A program made the translations under genes and the position numbers. A DNA stretch of 64,000 bases from Panorpa germanica (lineage: Eukaryota > Arthropoda > Insecta > Mecoptera > Panorpidae): positions 17,919,331 through 17,983,330 of the forward strand of contig OY783210.1 of NCBI GenBank assembly GCA_963678705.1, given 5' to 3'. The notes beneath the pieces are model-generated. The model made no database searches. It was not told the DNA's origin and worked only from the letters and a program-made list of their open reading frames with translations. Positions 23,290 to 35,600 of this stretch are shown here, one piece after another. Position 1 is the first letter of the stretch. The number at the start of each line of letters is the position of its first letter.

Positions 23290-25525
23290 TTAACAGAAGG
23301 ATTTATGTTATAAGCTCTATGTACGAGTCGTAAAAGTCATCAATAGTTTCAATAAGCGAAAAGGTATCTTATTCAATTTTGTAGAAATAAGACGCTGGGT
23401 ATTTAAAAAAAAAAGTTTCTTGTAGTCTTGAATTGAATTGAATTATAATGATGTAAATTTTGGATGATAGTAATATTAGACGTTAGTGCTTTCAATGCGT
23501 AATAAAAGAAATATTTAATAGCGGTGCACTCCTTGTAGGTTTAAATATAATAAATACGATAGCTTAATATATTCTTGTGTTTAATATTTTATTGTAGAAG
23601 CAAGCTTTTATAAGCTTTTTTAAAAAAGCTCTTAATATTATTTCTTTCACTGTTAAAAGCGCTGCTTTCATCATCATATTTTTTAAATGTTGCTTTTTAA
23701 ACTTTTATAATATTACTACGTTACAATTACAAGCGATGAATGAAGGAATCTCTTCTATTATGAAACGCTATGCAAACTTACTATTTTTCCTTGTATTTTC
23801 CTAAGTATGTAGTATCGTAGTTTCCTGGAATTCTTTGTTATATGAAATAAAGTAATTTAAATGTATATTGTTTATTAATACTAAAGATAGAATGAGAAAT
23901 TATTATAATATGAATTAAAAAAGTAAGGTTCCTTAGGTTAGAGTAAAATATAATTTATTTTCTTAAATTGTGTTCGTCCTATCACCGACAACTTTCCACT
24001 TATTTCAACATATAAGTTAAGCTTATGCTTCATATATTTGAAAGAATGAAAATTTGCTCACTCTTTTCAAAAACTGATTTAATTCATGTAAGTCTATTAT
24101 TAGGTATAACCATAATTTAAGTCTAAAACTAAAATAAGAACCTTAAAAGCAGTAATTACGAATTTCTCAGCCGTTTGACACTATTTTTAAAAGCATCAAA
24201 AACTGGTTCCATTTTCTATACTCTTTCAGATACACATCTACTATTTTCTGAATAAATTTGATATTAATGTAATATTTAATTCATTTCAACCATTTCATTC
24301 ATAAACTAGTGACAGGACAATACCAATTGTGCTCAACATTGCAGAACGTGCACCGCATATTACATGCTAGACACATTATGAACCATTTTTAGGGACATGG
24401 ATGAATAATAATTAATAACTTTATTACAAAAACTAAATATGACATGTGACATAATAATTATGTAAACGAAATATAATAGTGTCCGATGTAATTAGTAATG
24501 CGACGTGAGTTGTTGGTGGGGAGATGATAGCTTGATAAAGATAACTTAATAGTTTCAATCATAGATTCTCAAACTTTATTCATAGTGACTGGTTAAAGAA
24601 AATAACAGTTAAAATTAAAAAGAATTATTCTTTTTAAACATATTTTACTTATACTTTACCTTTGAACTATTTCTAAACCAATATTTGTAATATTTATTTA
24701 ACATCTATATTATAATAAGTATTACTATTCCAGGCACTGGTTTATTACACCCGCTCCAGGGTTTATCCTTTATGTATATAACATTAGTACCAATTAACTA
24801 AACGCTGGCACTAGTTTATTTTATAATGTAGATCTCTCATTACTTTTAAATACACACTGAGCAGCTAACATCAGTTGTACTTATGCTCATATAAGAAATT
24901 GAAATTAATAAATAAAATGTAAATTTAAGAATAAAAATAAAAGTGAATTTAACCATTTAGATATTATAAAGTCATCGTAATAGTAATTTTCGATTTGCAC
25001 AATTATTATTAATTTATTAACAAATTTACGAATAACAGATAACATTATACATATACTAACTTCTTCCAAGTTACAAAGTAACGTAGTTACATTTATGTAA
25101 ACTCAAATGTTTAAATCATTTTGATCCATATTCATAAACGAATTAAGTTTTTAATATAATAATAATTGGCTTGTATATACAAATAAATATAAGTGTATTA
25201 ATAAACAGTGGGCCAATTAACACTTCGTACAGCAGCTTGGTCAAAGCACCGCATACTGCTAATTGCGAACATATTTCACAGTATTATTGGTGAATTGAGC
25301 GAAATATGGAGAAACTTGAGTTACAGATCGAGATAAACTTCATATCAAAAATATATTTTTTGTGTTATATAAAAGTGCAAATGATGTCTTATTTATATCT
25401 ACTCTTAGTCAGGGTTCTTTCAATTAAAAAACAATGATTCTGTAAAATTTATTTATTTATAATCAATTCCAATCTGTGTTCAACAGCCTCAATTTTAAAA
25501 ATTTAGGCTTTCATTTTTATGTTTT
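23290..25525. other. Non-coding stretch
   Basis: No gene seen. GGCACTGGTTTATT near 24734 and GGCACTAGTTTATT near 24806 form a direct repeat 72 bp apart, beside a GC-richer CACCCGCTCCAGGG block. This is possibly a degenerate repeat. Confidence 0.35.
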
Positions 25526-25778
25526 CCCAGTAAACATTTTGGAGTCACTTTGACATCATATTGAAAATGCGTCATAATTTTTTTGTCATAAAAGAGTTCA
25601 TTTATAGTTCAGTTTCTCACATTTTTTCATATAAAATGTCTACTTTATCGGCTACAGATGGCGAAATTACTCCACCTGTTGGAATACAAATGAAGATAAA
25701 GTTGATGCGAACTATAATTGAAGTGAAATAGTGAGAGAAACGTCACTAAATAGGGCACTTCACCAAATTCTTTACTGG
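25526..25778. mobile_element. TIR element (MITE), copy 2
   Basis: Starts CCCAGTAAACATTTTGGAGT and ends CACCAAATTCTTTACTGG, the same terminal inverted repeats as 12110-12405. Internally TATAGTTCAGTTTCTCAC is mirrored by GTGAGAGAAAC and GAACTATA, so the arms extend inward. Flanks are T-rich, and the TA duplication is less clear than in copy 1. Confidence 0.6.
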
Positions 25779-25934
25779 TTTATTAGAATATCTTCGAATT
25801 TTTCAGTATACACTTCATTATATTATATTATTTAAATGATTTTTACCTTTCTTCAACTGTTTAACTATTTTTGCTAAAAATAAATAGTTTACGTATAAAT
25901 TTATAACACAATTAATATTTAAATTATGTGAATA

Positions 25935-26180
25935 AATTGGCAATTAATGTGTTACAGTTTGCGGTGCTTGTACTCTCTGAACGTCTTCCTAGTCGACATA
26001 ACAAACACATGTACACCACATAACTCAATGTGCGCTAATAAGAGCTATTAAATTAACTACGAATTTAGTTAATTAAATCAATTGGAAGTGTTAAGCATAA
26101 TGAGGCCGAGTCCGGTCTGCGCTCTACAAGGGGTCTGCTTGCCAGCCTGCAATTAGCACGATTGCTCGATCAGCTTTTAG
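25935..26180. promoter_or_regulatory. Conserved-looking GC-richer patches around homeodomain sites
   Basis: Two GC-rich islands in very AT-rich DNA (25958-26005 and 26098-26170) flank a TAATTA cluster (AATTTAGTTAATTAAATC). The second contains GGCCGAGTCCGGTCTGCGC and CTGCTTGCCAGCCTGCAATT. On the minus strand it follows a plausible acceptor (GCTAATTGCAG|GCTGG at 26146) with a frame open to about 26065 (LASRPLVERRPDSAS...), so a terminal exon is an alternative to an enhancer. Confidence 0.28.
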
Positions 26181-26589
26181 CAACATTTACACGTTCTTGT
26201 GATTATGTCTCCAACTATGTTTAGTTTATATATTCGTTAAAAGGATTTTTTATGATTTAATCATTTATAATAAAAGTTTATTGTAAAAAAGTAACTACCA
26301 CTTAAGAACCAGCAAAATTCATTTAGATTTTTAGTGATAATTCGGTCATTATAAATTCGACCTCGTGCTTAAAAGAAGTTTGGAATTATATTAGAGAAAA
26401 GCATTATGGTAATGATTCTTATAATATTATTCGATATTAATAAAATCCTAAACACATTGCTAGTCAACTGTATTAGTTCAATTATAGACAATAAAGTGAA
26501 TGAAATTTTGAAATGATAAAATGAAACGAAATTTTTATATATTCATAAAAATTACAGCCCGTTATTTTAATTATTACTCATGGTTTGTT

Positions 26590-26660
26590 GATACCTGTAA
26601 ACGTAACCTGACAGGCGTACCTGTACAGGCAATCTGCACTGGTGAACCTTTCAGGTAAAT
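26590..26660. promoter_or_regulatory. Clustered TACCTG/CAGGTA sites
   Basis: Within 70 bp: TACCTG at 26592 and 26618, AACCTG at 26605, the perfect palindrome CCTGTACAGG at 26620-26629, and CAGGTA at 26652. CAGGTA/CAGGTG are binding cores of insect Snail, Zfh1/ZEB and Zelda-type factors. Such density outside a repeat suggests an enhancer. This is inference from motif spacing only. Confidence 0.3.
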
Positions 26661-29600
26661 CGTTACATGTATATGAGGTTTAACGTGAAGAGAAAGACAC
26701 TTTCTTACACCTCATTTCATTCTTTCTTTAAACTCAGAATTATTCTATTTCTATATATATAAGTTTATATTATATCTTGTGTCTAACTCCCTTAAGATTT
26801 TGTTTTAAGAATGTTTATATTAAATTAAATTGCGTTTTATTAATATAATAAAGACATTAACACTTTTATGAAAAATTAAAATATACTAAATTGTATGTAT
26901 TATATTATATACTCGTAACGTAATAGAGTATTGTATGTAATATTTATTATATAATAAAATTATAACATGCAATTTCTCTGTATTGTTATAAAAACTTTTA
27001 TTTTTATTTAATTTCTTCCAATGAGTGTACTAGCAAGTCACGTGATAATAATTATAAGATTTAACGTTTAGATAAAACAATAACAAATAATATTATCCAA
27101 TCAGAACTCACTGTTACCGGAAGTATATTGTTATATTTTTACGATATACTTCATGCGGAACTATTTATTTCATGTTACCAACTGTACGTAAGTTAAAATA
27201 AACAACAAAAACTTACAAAAAATTATGAATAATAACGTATATACCTTATAAATTGAGGTTAGATCAGAACTGTTCAACTGTCAGATAACTTAATTGCAAT
27301 GGGTGATGGGAAACAAGATGGCCGCATAATCAAGATGTCTTTAATTTATATATTATTTTTTGAGTTTAATTATTTTTGACATATATTATAATTATATTAT
27401 ATAATTTATACTTTAGAGAAGCTATTAATTATAAATTTAGTTTTTATGAATTTAATATAATGTTTGTTTAACATGTTCTAATTTCTAGGTTATAAAACTT
27501 ATGAAAGAAAGTTTTTATATTACATATAACATTTTCAGTTTTCACACCATTTATATAACCTTATATGATAATGTAATTCTTTGTTAATGGCCGTGAAAAG
27601 TTTCTAGGTAAAATAACTTAAGAAAAAGGTAACCAAAGTTTAATCTAAATAATTGCAGAAAGTCATATTTCACTATCATAAAATTTATCAATTTATTCAT
27701 AGTGCGCCAAATTATTATCTCACATCTATTATAAATTTTTCTCAGAACTTTTTTTATATTTAATATACGTTACATGTATGTAACTTCGTTTAGCGAGTAT
27801 CTGCTGATCGCTATAGTGCAAACTTTCTCAGCGAAGAATGCCCTAAATTCACCAGTCATTTATTTCACTTGTAAAAGATATTGTGTATTAATTTGCCCTT
27901 AAGATTACTACTTTTATATATCCTTTAAATCCCATTGAAACCTTCTATTACATGGATTTCTTAATGAATCAAAATTAGTTCCGCAAAAAAAAAGTTCTCA
28001 CAAAAATAAAATATTAGAAAATGTTCAAAAATCTTCAATTTTTAGATTTCACGGTTAAATACTATAAAATCATCTACCAAAACATTGCAGTGTACTAATT
28101 CATTGATACAAAATTATAGTGTGCAAAAGGTTCTCTTATTCTGATACAAATAAAATGCATTTAATCATTTAACCATGCACCGACGAAATATCATACCTCT
28201 TATTTTTGGGTGGTCTTTGTTTTTGAAGCAATCTTTAAGCATTCTGTGTAATTCGTGCAAGTCGTGTTTGCTGTATGTGCGTTTGGATGTGTATTTTAAA
28301 CTTCTTCCTCATTGAAAGAGTACTTCATTATCTTGATGGGATAATTACCATAAATCTATAAAAAATAGTAATTGTTATGTATTTAAAAACCAACATTGTA
28401 GCCTATTATTAACTAATTATATATTTAAATGTTATTTAATTATTTTGAAAGGAAGTTGGGAAGAGTATGAAGCAAAATTTCTTTTTTAAGTGCTCATATG
28501 GCTTTGTTCAGTAGCAGGATTCAGCTTGAACTAAGGTGAAAAACCCAAAACTATACCTCGTTCTAACAGGAAGTAGAATTCAGACATCGGTAGCGAATTC
28601 CACTTATATTTTACTATTTATGGAGTAATGGTTAAGTCCATAAACGCCGACAGGATTACTTTCAGGCAGGTGTATGCTTTGTATTCTAGGAAAAGGGAAG
28701 TGGAGGACTCAGAATTCATAGATAAATAAGGTGCTGAACAAATTTGGACAATTTCGATGCCTTAAGTGTTTCTCAAAAGGGAAAAATTCTATTTCTTTAA
28801 TATTTTCTGTGTAAAAATAAAATACAATTCTATAAAAGGTGTACTTAATATACGATTATACTTTTGCCTCCGATTGCCACTAGTGAGCCACCTTTAGATC
28901 GTAAGTGTAAGAAAGTTAATTTCGTTACGAAAGTATAGAATTACTTAGCGTTAAATTACGGATGTAATTGTTTTGCTTCTTATTCTTCTATTGACGTCTT
29001 AATGAGTCATATATTTATTTCAGGCTCATTAAATTATTTTCATATCTGTTACAAACCAATTAAACATATTCAGAGCACCAACTTTCAATAGGCACATCGC
29101 TCATATGTTTTTCATATCATATAACATAATTGGTTGTTTTAGTACCACTACAAGAGCCAATTAAACCATAAAACAAACAATTATTGCATCAGTTTAAAAC
29201 ATATAGATATATAAATAATTATTGGGTCCACGGTTCCCGTCCAGTTGACTCCAATTAGACCCACTATAATTTTATTCTTAATAAAAATTTCTTCAGATTT
29301 TTTTTATTATATAATTTCCACCATTTTTGTTCTAGTTCGTTAATTTTTGATGTCTAATTAACTTTTTTTTATTTCTTCACTGATAATATGTTTAAAACAA
29401 TGGCTGGGCTTAACGAAATTGCCGTGAAGTAGCTCACAAATTCAATGAAGAAAGCTTTGGCTTCCATTTTCTTATAGTTTCAGCCAATCCAAATTTTTAC
29501 GTGTTTTTAAATGTTTTATTAATATAATAGAAAGTATTAAATATTTATTTGCTTAAGGAGTGGCCATCACAAGTTTAAATCTAAATACAGTCTTGTAAAG

Positions 29601-30354
29601 CTCCTTATGTACTTATTTTTGCAATAATATTTTGTTACAATACAACATAACGATAAAAAACAATAGTTATAAGAAAATTGAATGGTATATATGCAGAAAA
29701 ACAAACACGAAAATGCAATTGATATGATAAATACATAAGCGAGCTAAGTCATAAAGAATTGATAAATTAAAAAGATTTACTCGTATGAATTATTTCTTTC
29801 GTAAATGTTGTCAAATGTGATTATTTAGAAAGTCATTCATATTAATTAATTTCTAATAGCAAAAGATTATCTGAGAATATGGCACTGATAATTGCTCTTT
29901 CCGAACATCAAAACATCTAAGATAGACTAGATTTATAATTATAGAATAACAAACCATCGTAACATAAAACTTTTAATTACTACAATCTGACTTTGTGCCT
30001 TTCTGTAATCATCATCCCACTTCTGACGTGTTAAATAAAATGTTTTTCTAGCAATATCTGATTCTTACTAGATTATTCTGCTACTTTTGCTCAATTGTAT
30101 TGTTATACACTTCAAGAATAGTGCAATTTTATTCTTATCGCCAATATGATTTTAAATTGAAATACAAAAACAAAATTGCATATACTTCAATTTACTTATC
30201 CAACGTTTATTCTTCTGCAACAATATTTTATTTCTTTAATATCTCTGTTTTTATATTATGTTGAATGGATAAACTATATGCCGAATATTCTTTTTTAATC
30301 TGATATGTTTTTGGGAATTACAATTTTATATGCGACGTCACAAAGTTTATTACT
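26661..30354. other. Non-coding stretch
   Basis: About 3.7 kb without a supported gene. At 27313-27330 the sequence AACAAGATGGCCGCATAATC resembles a YY1/Pho-type core (GCCAT on the minus strand), seen once. A GC-richer segment at 28500-28740 gives no coherent frame. Confidence 0.35.
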
Positions 30355-30440
30355 TCTCTTTTCATACACAGCCAGTTATCTGACTGATAGAACTAAAGTG
30401 AAAATATTTAAGGCGCCAATATTCAAACTAAAATAATTGC
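30355..30440 (+). repeat. Dispersed repeat family F, copy 1
   Basis: AGTTATCTGACTGATAGAAC, then AAAATATTTAAGGCGCCAAT and CAAACTAAAATAATTG, matched in order by 46975-47085. GGCGCC is at 30412-30417. Confidence 0.48.
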
Positions 30441-32589
30441 TCACATAAATTTTTTAATCTTTTTTGTATATTAATGTATGTGTGTCCGTTTTAATTAAGC
30501 ATCTTGCTATAGTCATAATTAAATTATGATGCATTCATTTATAGTTTTAAATACAATTAATTAAACAAATTAAATTTTGACTTTGTGTGGGCTTTACATA
30601 TAAGAATTAAGGAGCTACTGGGATTTTATTTTGAATTCTACATAATATTTTGTCTAAAAAAAGATTTAAAAAAAGAAAGACTACAAAACAAACCGAAACC
30701 TATATAGTAATTATAGCATAAATATAAAAATAAAACAAAAATAATAAATAAAGAAAAAACAAATAACGTAAAAAAAACGTTGACTGTATTCGAGTATAGT
30801 TGATTTTAGGTATATAATCATAGGTTATCGTTACGTTCAAACCTGGAATTTTTAAACAAGGTTCAACTTAAATTCAACTCAGAAAGATTGAAATTTCTTC
30901 ACGTATTTCAATAAGTAATTATTTATAAAATTTATTATTATTTATTGGTTGAATTTTTATTTAAAAAATATATATAGTTAGTAATTTTGTTGATATGCCA
31001 TCTGAACCTTGTTTACTTTTGATCTGGGTTTAAATTGACAATATAATTTAGGTGTTAAACTTTGTAAACAATTTCTATTATTTTATAATATTATGATATT
31101 GATGCCATTTGTTTTACTTGTATATCAAGCAGAAGTGTACCGAGGGAATTGCGAGTGGCGGATCGCTCATAAAAACTTGGTTCAATTATGATTATTTACA
31201 ATTAATTTTACGTGTTACCTAAAAGAGAAGGTAATTTTAGATATACTGGAAGATCTAGCATAGTCCCCAAAACTTAGTTCAAAAGAAAATGAAAATTACA
31301 GATACACTAGAAATAAATTGTAATTAGATTTCCCGTAAGGGCTAGAAAAGGAACCCCATATTGAGGACCACGCTTGTTTAGTTTACGTACGCCACTCATT
31401 TTGACATTTTAAGAAATGTTTAGTTTAATAATACTTATAAGATCAATCGATGACAAATTTACACTGAACAGAATGTAGAGTAATGATTTTCTAGCCAAGT
31501 ATAGGGGTTAAATCAATTTGCTTTAGTTTCTTGTATATCATAGTTAATAGATTACTTCGAAAAACATAAAAAATAGAACATACACCCTATTATCATTACA
31601 ATCGTATTACTTTTTCAGTGGCTGAAACATAATAAAATAATAATAGAAATTTTTACTCATTTTATAAGTCTGTCTGTTTCCCACACTGGTTTCAATACTT
31701 ATTAATTGCCTAAATCTCTGCTCCCGCTTTGTAGTAAGTTATGTTTTGTAAGCCTGTCTACAGATAGCGTGAGTCGTGGAGCTCAAATCCCTAGACCGCG
31801 TGAGCTAAAAACGTACAAAAAATTAGTATTAGAAATAATTGTATGAAAAAATGTAATTTCCAATACAAAGTTTTACTTTCCACGTTTTGAAATAAGTTAA
31901 GTACACGATTAGTTTTTTGTAAAAAACAAAAAAAGCATGTCTATAAGCATTAGAGTTTTTGAAGGTGTATTTAAAATACAGTGCCGGTTTAGGATCAACC
32001 AAATTGATTTATAACATCTTTTAATTTTTATTTAAATATTTGTTTTATCTTGATCCAAACTGTCTGAAATAAAAATTGATCGCAATACTTTAAAACCAGT
32101 AATAAATTGATGGATACTTGTATCAATGGGTTACTGTCGTTATTTTCAACTCTGGTGACTTTAAATAGCTCCCTGTACACGCTTACCCTTGCGCTACAAT
32201 AGAGTTTACCTAGAAATATATTTATAATTAAATGATACATAATAATAATAATAATAGCATAACACTCACAGTAATGGCTACAACATTTCAACAAATATAT
32301 AACTAGAATAAATATCAAATCATATGTTTTCATAACACAATTCATTAAAAATATGTTGATTTTTATGTAAAATGCATGTTGCATGTATGATTAATACATC
32401 AGAAGATAATGAAGCATCAAAATCTAAGACATGTGTCTTAAAGTATACTTTACATATCAATTATATGATAAAGTAATCCTACGACATGATGGTTCACGTT
32501 CGCGCTATGTACTCGTACATAAGTATTACATAGGTAGATGTTATAATAAACTAAGTACATTCTTGCTAATGATTTACTTTATAGAGTCG
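30441..32589. other. Non-coding stretch
   Basis: No gene supported. The 118-codon minus frame at 32028-32384 encodes an I/L/K-rich peptide across AT-rich DNA, with an AATAATAATAATAATA run inside it, and has no coding character. Confidence 0.4.
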
Positions 32590-32740
32590 ACAAACTGTGG
32601 TAAGGCTCGACAAGAGAAGGGAGGGGAGAAGTCAAACTTTGTGATGTCACATCTAATCTAAAACTCGACTTCCAAAAATATATAAAGCAAGAAGATGTGG
32701 AAATTTGTATGACATAATTTATCGATGGCTCCTTACCCTT
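32590..32740 (-). repeat. Dispersed repeat family A, copy 4
   Basis: On the minus strand: TATTTTTGGAAGTCGAGTTT, TAGATTAGATGTGACATCAC and CTTCTCCCCTCCC, matching copy 3 at 22600-22700. The next block on the plus strand (TATGACATAATTTATCGATG, 32708-32727) matches the family end in the opposite orientation, so this copy seems rearranged. The 76-codon plus frame at 32431-32661 overlaps it and is not a gene. Confidence 0.45.
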
Positions 32741-32969
32741 TTCTGTTCTTACACCAAATTCAATTGCATCGAATCACAATCTGCAGAGTGACCTAAATAT
32801 GAGAGAGAATGGTGTGTATAGATAGGCCTCGTTGTGAGACTACCCAGAGCAGATTAAACATTAGTGGTACATATTATCGCATTCCTTCCTGCTGTTCTTT
32901 AAGAAGGTTTCTATATATATCAGTGGTTTGCTGCTAAAAGAACCACCTTACCTTCCTTTAGCTGTGGAA

Positions 32970-33025
32970 ACAGGGCTGCCACAGTTGTACTTTAAATATA
33001 AATTGTAAATGCCCTAATCGATGAT
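32970..33025 (+). repeat. Family E fragment, copy 1
   Basis: CTGCCACAGTTG, then AAATATAAATTGTAAATGCC and CTAATCG, aligned with GTGCCACAGTTG / AAATATAAATTATAAATGCC / CTAGCCGG at 51948-51998. It is too short to classify. Confidence 0.4.
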
Positions 33026-34264
33026 CGTGACAAGTAGAAAATAGAGTAAATATAAAATTAAAGACTCCTCCAAACGAATCTAAATATCTAACCAAAAACA
33101 ATAAGCTAGTAGCCATGAATTCAGTTTCGAAACCACATCTTCAGTTGTTCTCAGAAATCGTACAGCCCTTCCCGGATAACTAAGAAGGACCAATGTGAGT
33201 TTTTCTCTTTAAAATATTAAATTTTTCATAACATGAAATACATAATCAGATTCTATGCAAACGTATCTATGTTTTAGCTACATTTAAAACAGATATTCTA
33301 CTTTATGTCAAGTGAAATTAAAATTATATTAGATATAAGCTGTTGAAGTGATTCTACTATTCAAATTTAACTCCAACTATGTATTCTACTATTGCCTCAA
33401 AAATTCTTGTGTCACAAAAAATGGTACCAATAAATTTAATTTATTACTAAATTAATCGATATAATATTATTATAAATAATGAAATTCTTTATATAAAAAA
33501 CACCTAATATATACATAAAAATATACATAAACACTAATACAAATATATTTGTATAGCTATTATGATAACATTATTTAAATAGGCTCCAGGATAAATAGTT
33601 ACCAATTCGCCTGAAGTTATTTTCACCGTTGCAACCTACAAATAAAACAATTTGATGGAATTTTAAAATTTAGTGTTTCAAAACTTTTATAAGTACTAAA
33701 AATGCTGCGGGTGCTGTGCTGTGCTTCGCCGCGGTCTTTATACTTAGTTTACAGTTTTCAGAAACTTAACTTAACTTAACTGAGTATATACATAAGAAGA
33801 AAACATTGTATTGAGTGTACACCACTAACAAGTAAATGATATATTATTACTTATACAAACTTAGTAAAAATTTTAAAATAGGTATAGTCTGTTAAAGAAG
33901 TAATTATCGTATATGTCTTACATACAGGTGCAACTAATACAAAGATTATTTACTTAAAGATGTATTGCGTCCAGAGGCGGATTTAAATTTGTGAAATATT
34001 TCGGCTTACTTTCGGTTTACCGGAAAAATATTTCTCTTCGGGTGTTAATCTTTACTCTAGTTTAACCTAAGGGTTAATAAGGTGCTGCCAGCGAAACTGT
34101 AATCATTAAAAACGAGTTCTATTTTAGATATCACTTACAAAGAATGTTTTAAATTTGAAAATGAAATAAAGGTCTTAATCAAAAATTAGGCAATCAAGAA
34201 ACTATCACTTCGGCTCCTATTCTAACTCTAGCTCGGCTCTTATTCACATGTGGTACTTTGATAA
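33026..34264. other. Possible degenerate LTR upstream of a primer-binding site
   Basis: No gene seen. The 300 bp before 34265 have LTR-like traits: moderate GC and a single AATAAA-type signal (GAAATAAAGG near 34166) about 100 bp before the primer-binding site. I could not define a left boundary or a TG...CA pair. A GC-rich patch at 33702-33735 contains GTGCTTCGCCGCGGTC. Confidence 0.2.
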
Positions 34265-34275
34265 TGGCGCAGTCG
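34265..34275 (+). mobile_element. tRNA-Ser primer-binding site, Gypsy-like remnant 1
   Basis: TGGCGCAGTCG is the exact complement of the 3' end of insect tRNA-Ser (acceptor strand CGACTGCG plus CCA). It is followed by TACAGGATCA; with a small insertion this continues the match toward the canonical ...AGGATT. Insect Gypsy/Ty3 elements commonly use this primer. An LTR should end just before 34265. No gag/pol frame follows, so this is a remnant. Confidence 0.5.
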
Positions 34276-35368
34276 TACAGGATCACCAACCTGCAGTCCT
34301 GTGTATATTATATTCACTTGTGATTTTTATGACACATGCTTCATTATGTAATAGCATTTGTTTCATCTCACAATAGAAATTGACATTCAGTGACTAAATT
34401 CGTTTCACGACAAACTATTTTACCGCTAATAAATAACCAGCAAATTCATTCTCCTTTCAAAGCAGGTGTAACATAACGTTTGCGTTATTACTTGAAGCTA
34501 CCAATAATTTATTTTATAGGTAACATTTTATGTAATTTATTATTATTTGTTAAGCTCAGCTTTTGTCGTTGCAACTAATTGTTTTTCCGACTATACTTCC
34601 AACAAGTACCCAAAGGCCATAATCCCATGTTTGCAGAGATTATCTTTTATCTCTCTTTCTTATATTATTTAAACATTGTGTTAAACTGAGATAGAAGATA
34701 TTTGATTTGTTCTTGGATGATATTTCGATGAGACCACACGCATGTTTATTGCATGTATCATATGTGTCTTGCTCCCGCCCTCTGAATGAAGTGGATCAAC
34801 TTCAATCAACTTCGACATATGATCATTTGCAACTTCATTTATTTTACGGCTATATATGTATAACGTATTTATCAAATGTTGCTAATTTATTTACAAGATT
34901 AAATATAAATCTATATTTGTTGTAATTATATACTACATATCGAGCGACTTATCTGAAATGGTAAAAAAACTAAATATAAAAGATGTTACAAGATTAAGAT
35001 GTTAATAATAATACACCTGTAAGACTATACCTTCAATTTATTTTGTTGGTATTATGGATATTAAAACTCCTCTTCAAATTATAATAAGTCTCTTATAACA
35101 CGGTTAATAAATTCGTGTAGATAACAACGTAGAAGCGTTGTAAGAGTTCGTAGTATATAAACCCGCGTTATAAGGAAGTCTACTCTAGTTTAATATATAA
35201 CTTATAAATTGTTAGCAAAAATAATATGCATAAGAATTCGTTGTTTTAATAATTGGGAACTATCTATTAGGATTTGTGATTGTAATAAGAAATTCTCACT
35301 TTATATATTTAGTAGAAATTAGAATCTAATTTTGACTTACAATTTAAATCAGATTCAGGTTATTTAAA
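34276..35368. other. Non-coding stretch
   Basis: No gene seen. The overlapping 64- and 72-codon frames at 34681-34925 on opposite strands have no recognisable content. Confidence 0.4.
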
Positions 35369-35370
35369 TA

Positions 35371-35600
35371 GCATGCTTTGGTAGATACAAGTAGCATGGT
35401 CAAGAATGCTATTTATAAGACATTTATATATATTTGGCATGCTATGGTAAAAGCACAACCTAATTCAATCACACTTCAGATAGCATGCGATAAAATCAAC
35501 CGGCTTGCGATTCAATACCATTCTATAAATAAGCATGCCACAAACTAGCACGTGCTATAAGCTAGTAGATACTATTTTCTAGAATCTAGAAATGGCATGC
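35371..35600. promoter_or_regulatory. Cluster of GCATGC palindromes
   Basis: Five exact GCATGC sites in 230 bp (35371, 35437, 35483, 35533, 35595), plus GCATGG at 35394 and GCACGTGC at 35548. Elsewhere in the window I find only about six GCATGC. The flanks repeat imperfectly (GCATGCTTTGGTAG, GCATGCTATGGTA; ATGCTATTTATAAG and its inverse TTCTATAAATAAGCATG). GCATG is the Rbfox RNA motif, so an intronic splicing enhancer is possible. A degenerate tandem or foldback repeat is the alternative. Confidence 0.4.

Noticed and set aside
27305..27335. AAGATGGCCGC as a YY1/Pho site or promoter element
   Set aside because: A single site with no accompanying core promoter or cluster; noted only in the region description.
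31790..31810. tRNA-like A box (TAGCTCACGCGG on the minus strand) suggesting a tRNA or SINE
   Set aside because: No B box (GGTTCRANNCC) at the right distance and no cloverleaf could be drawn.
32028..32384. 118-codon minus-strand open frame, the longest in the window
   Set aside because: I/L/K-rich peptide over AT-rich DNA including an AATAAT microsatellite; no motif, no splice or start context.
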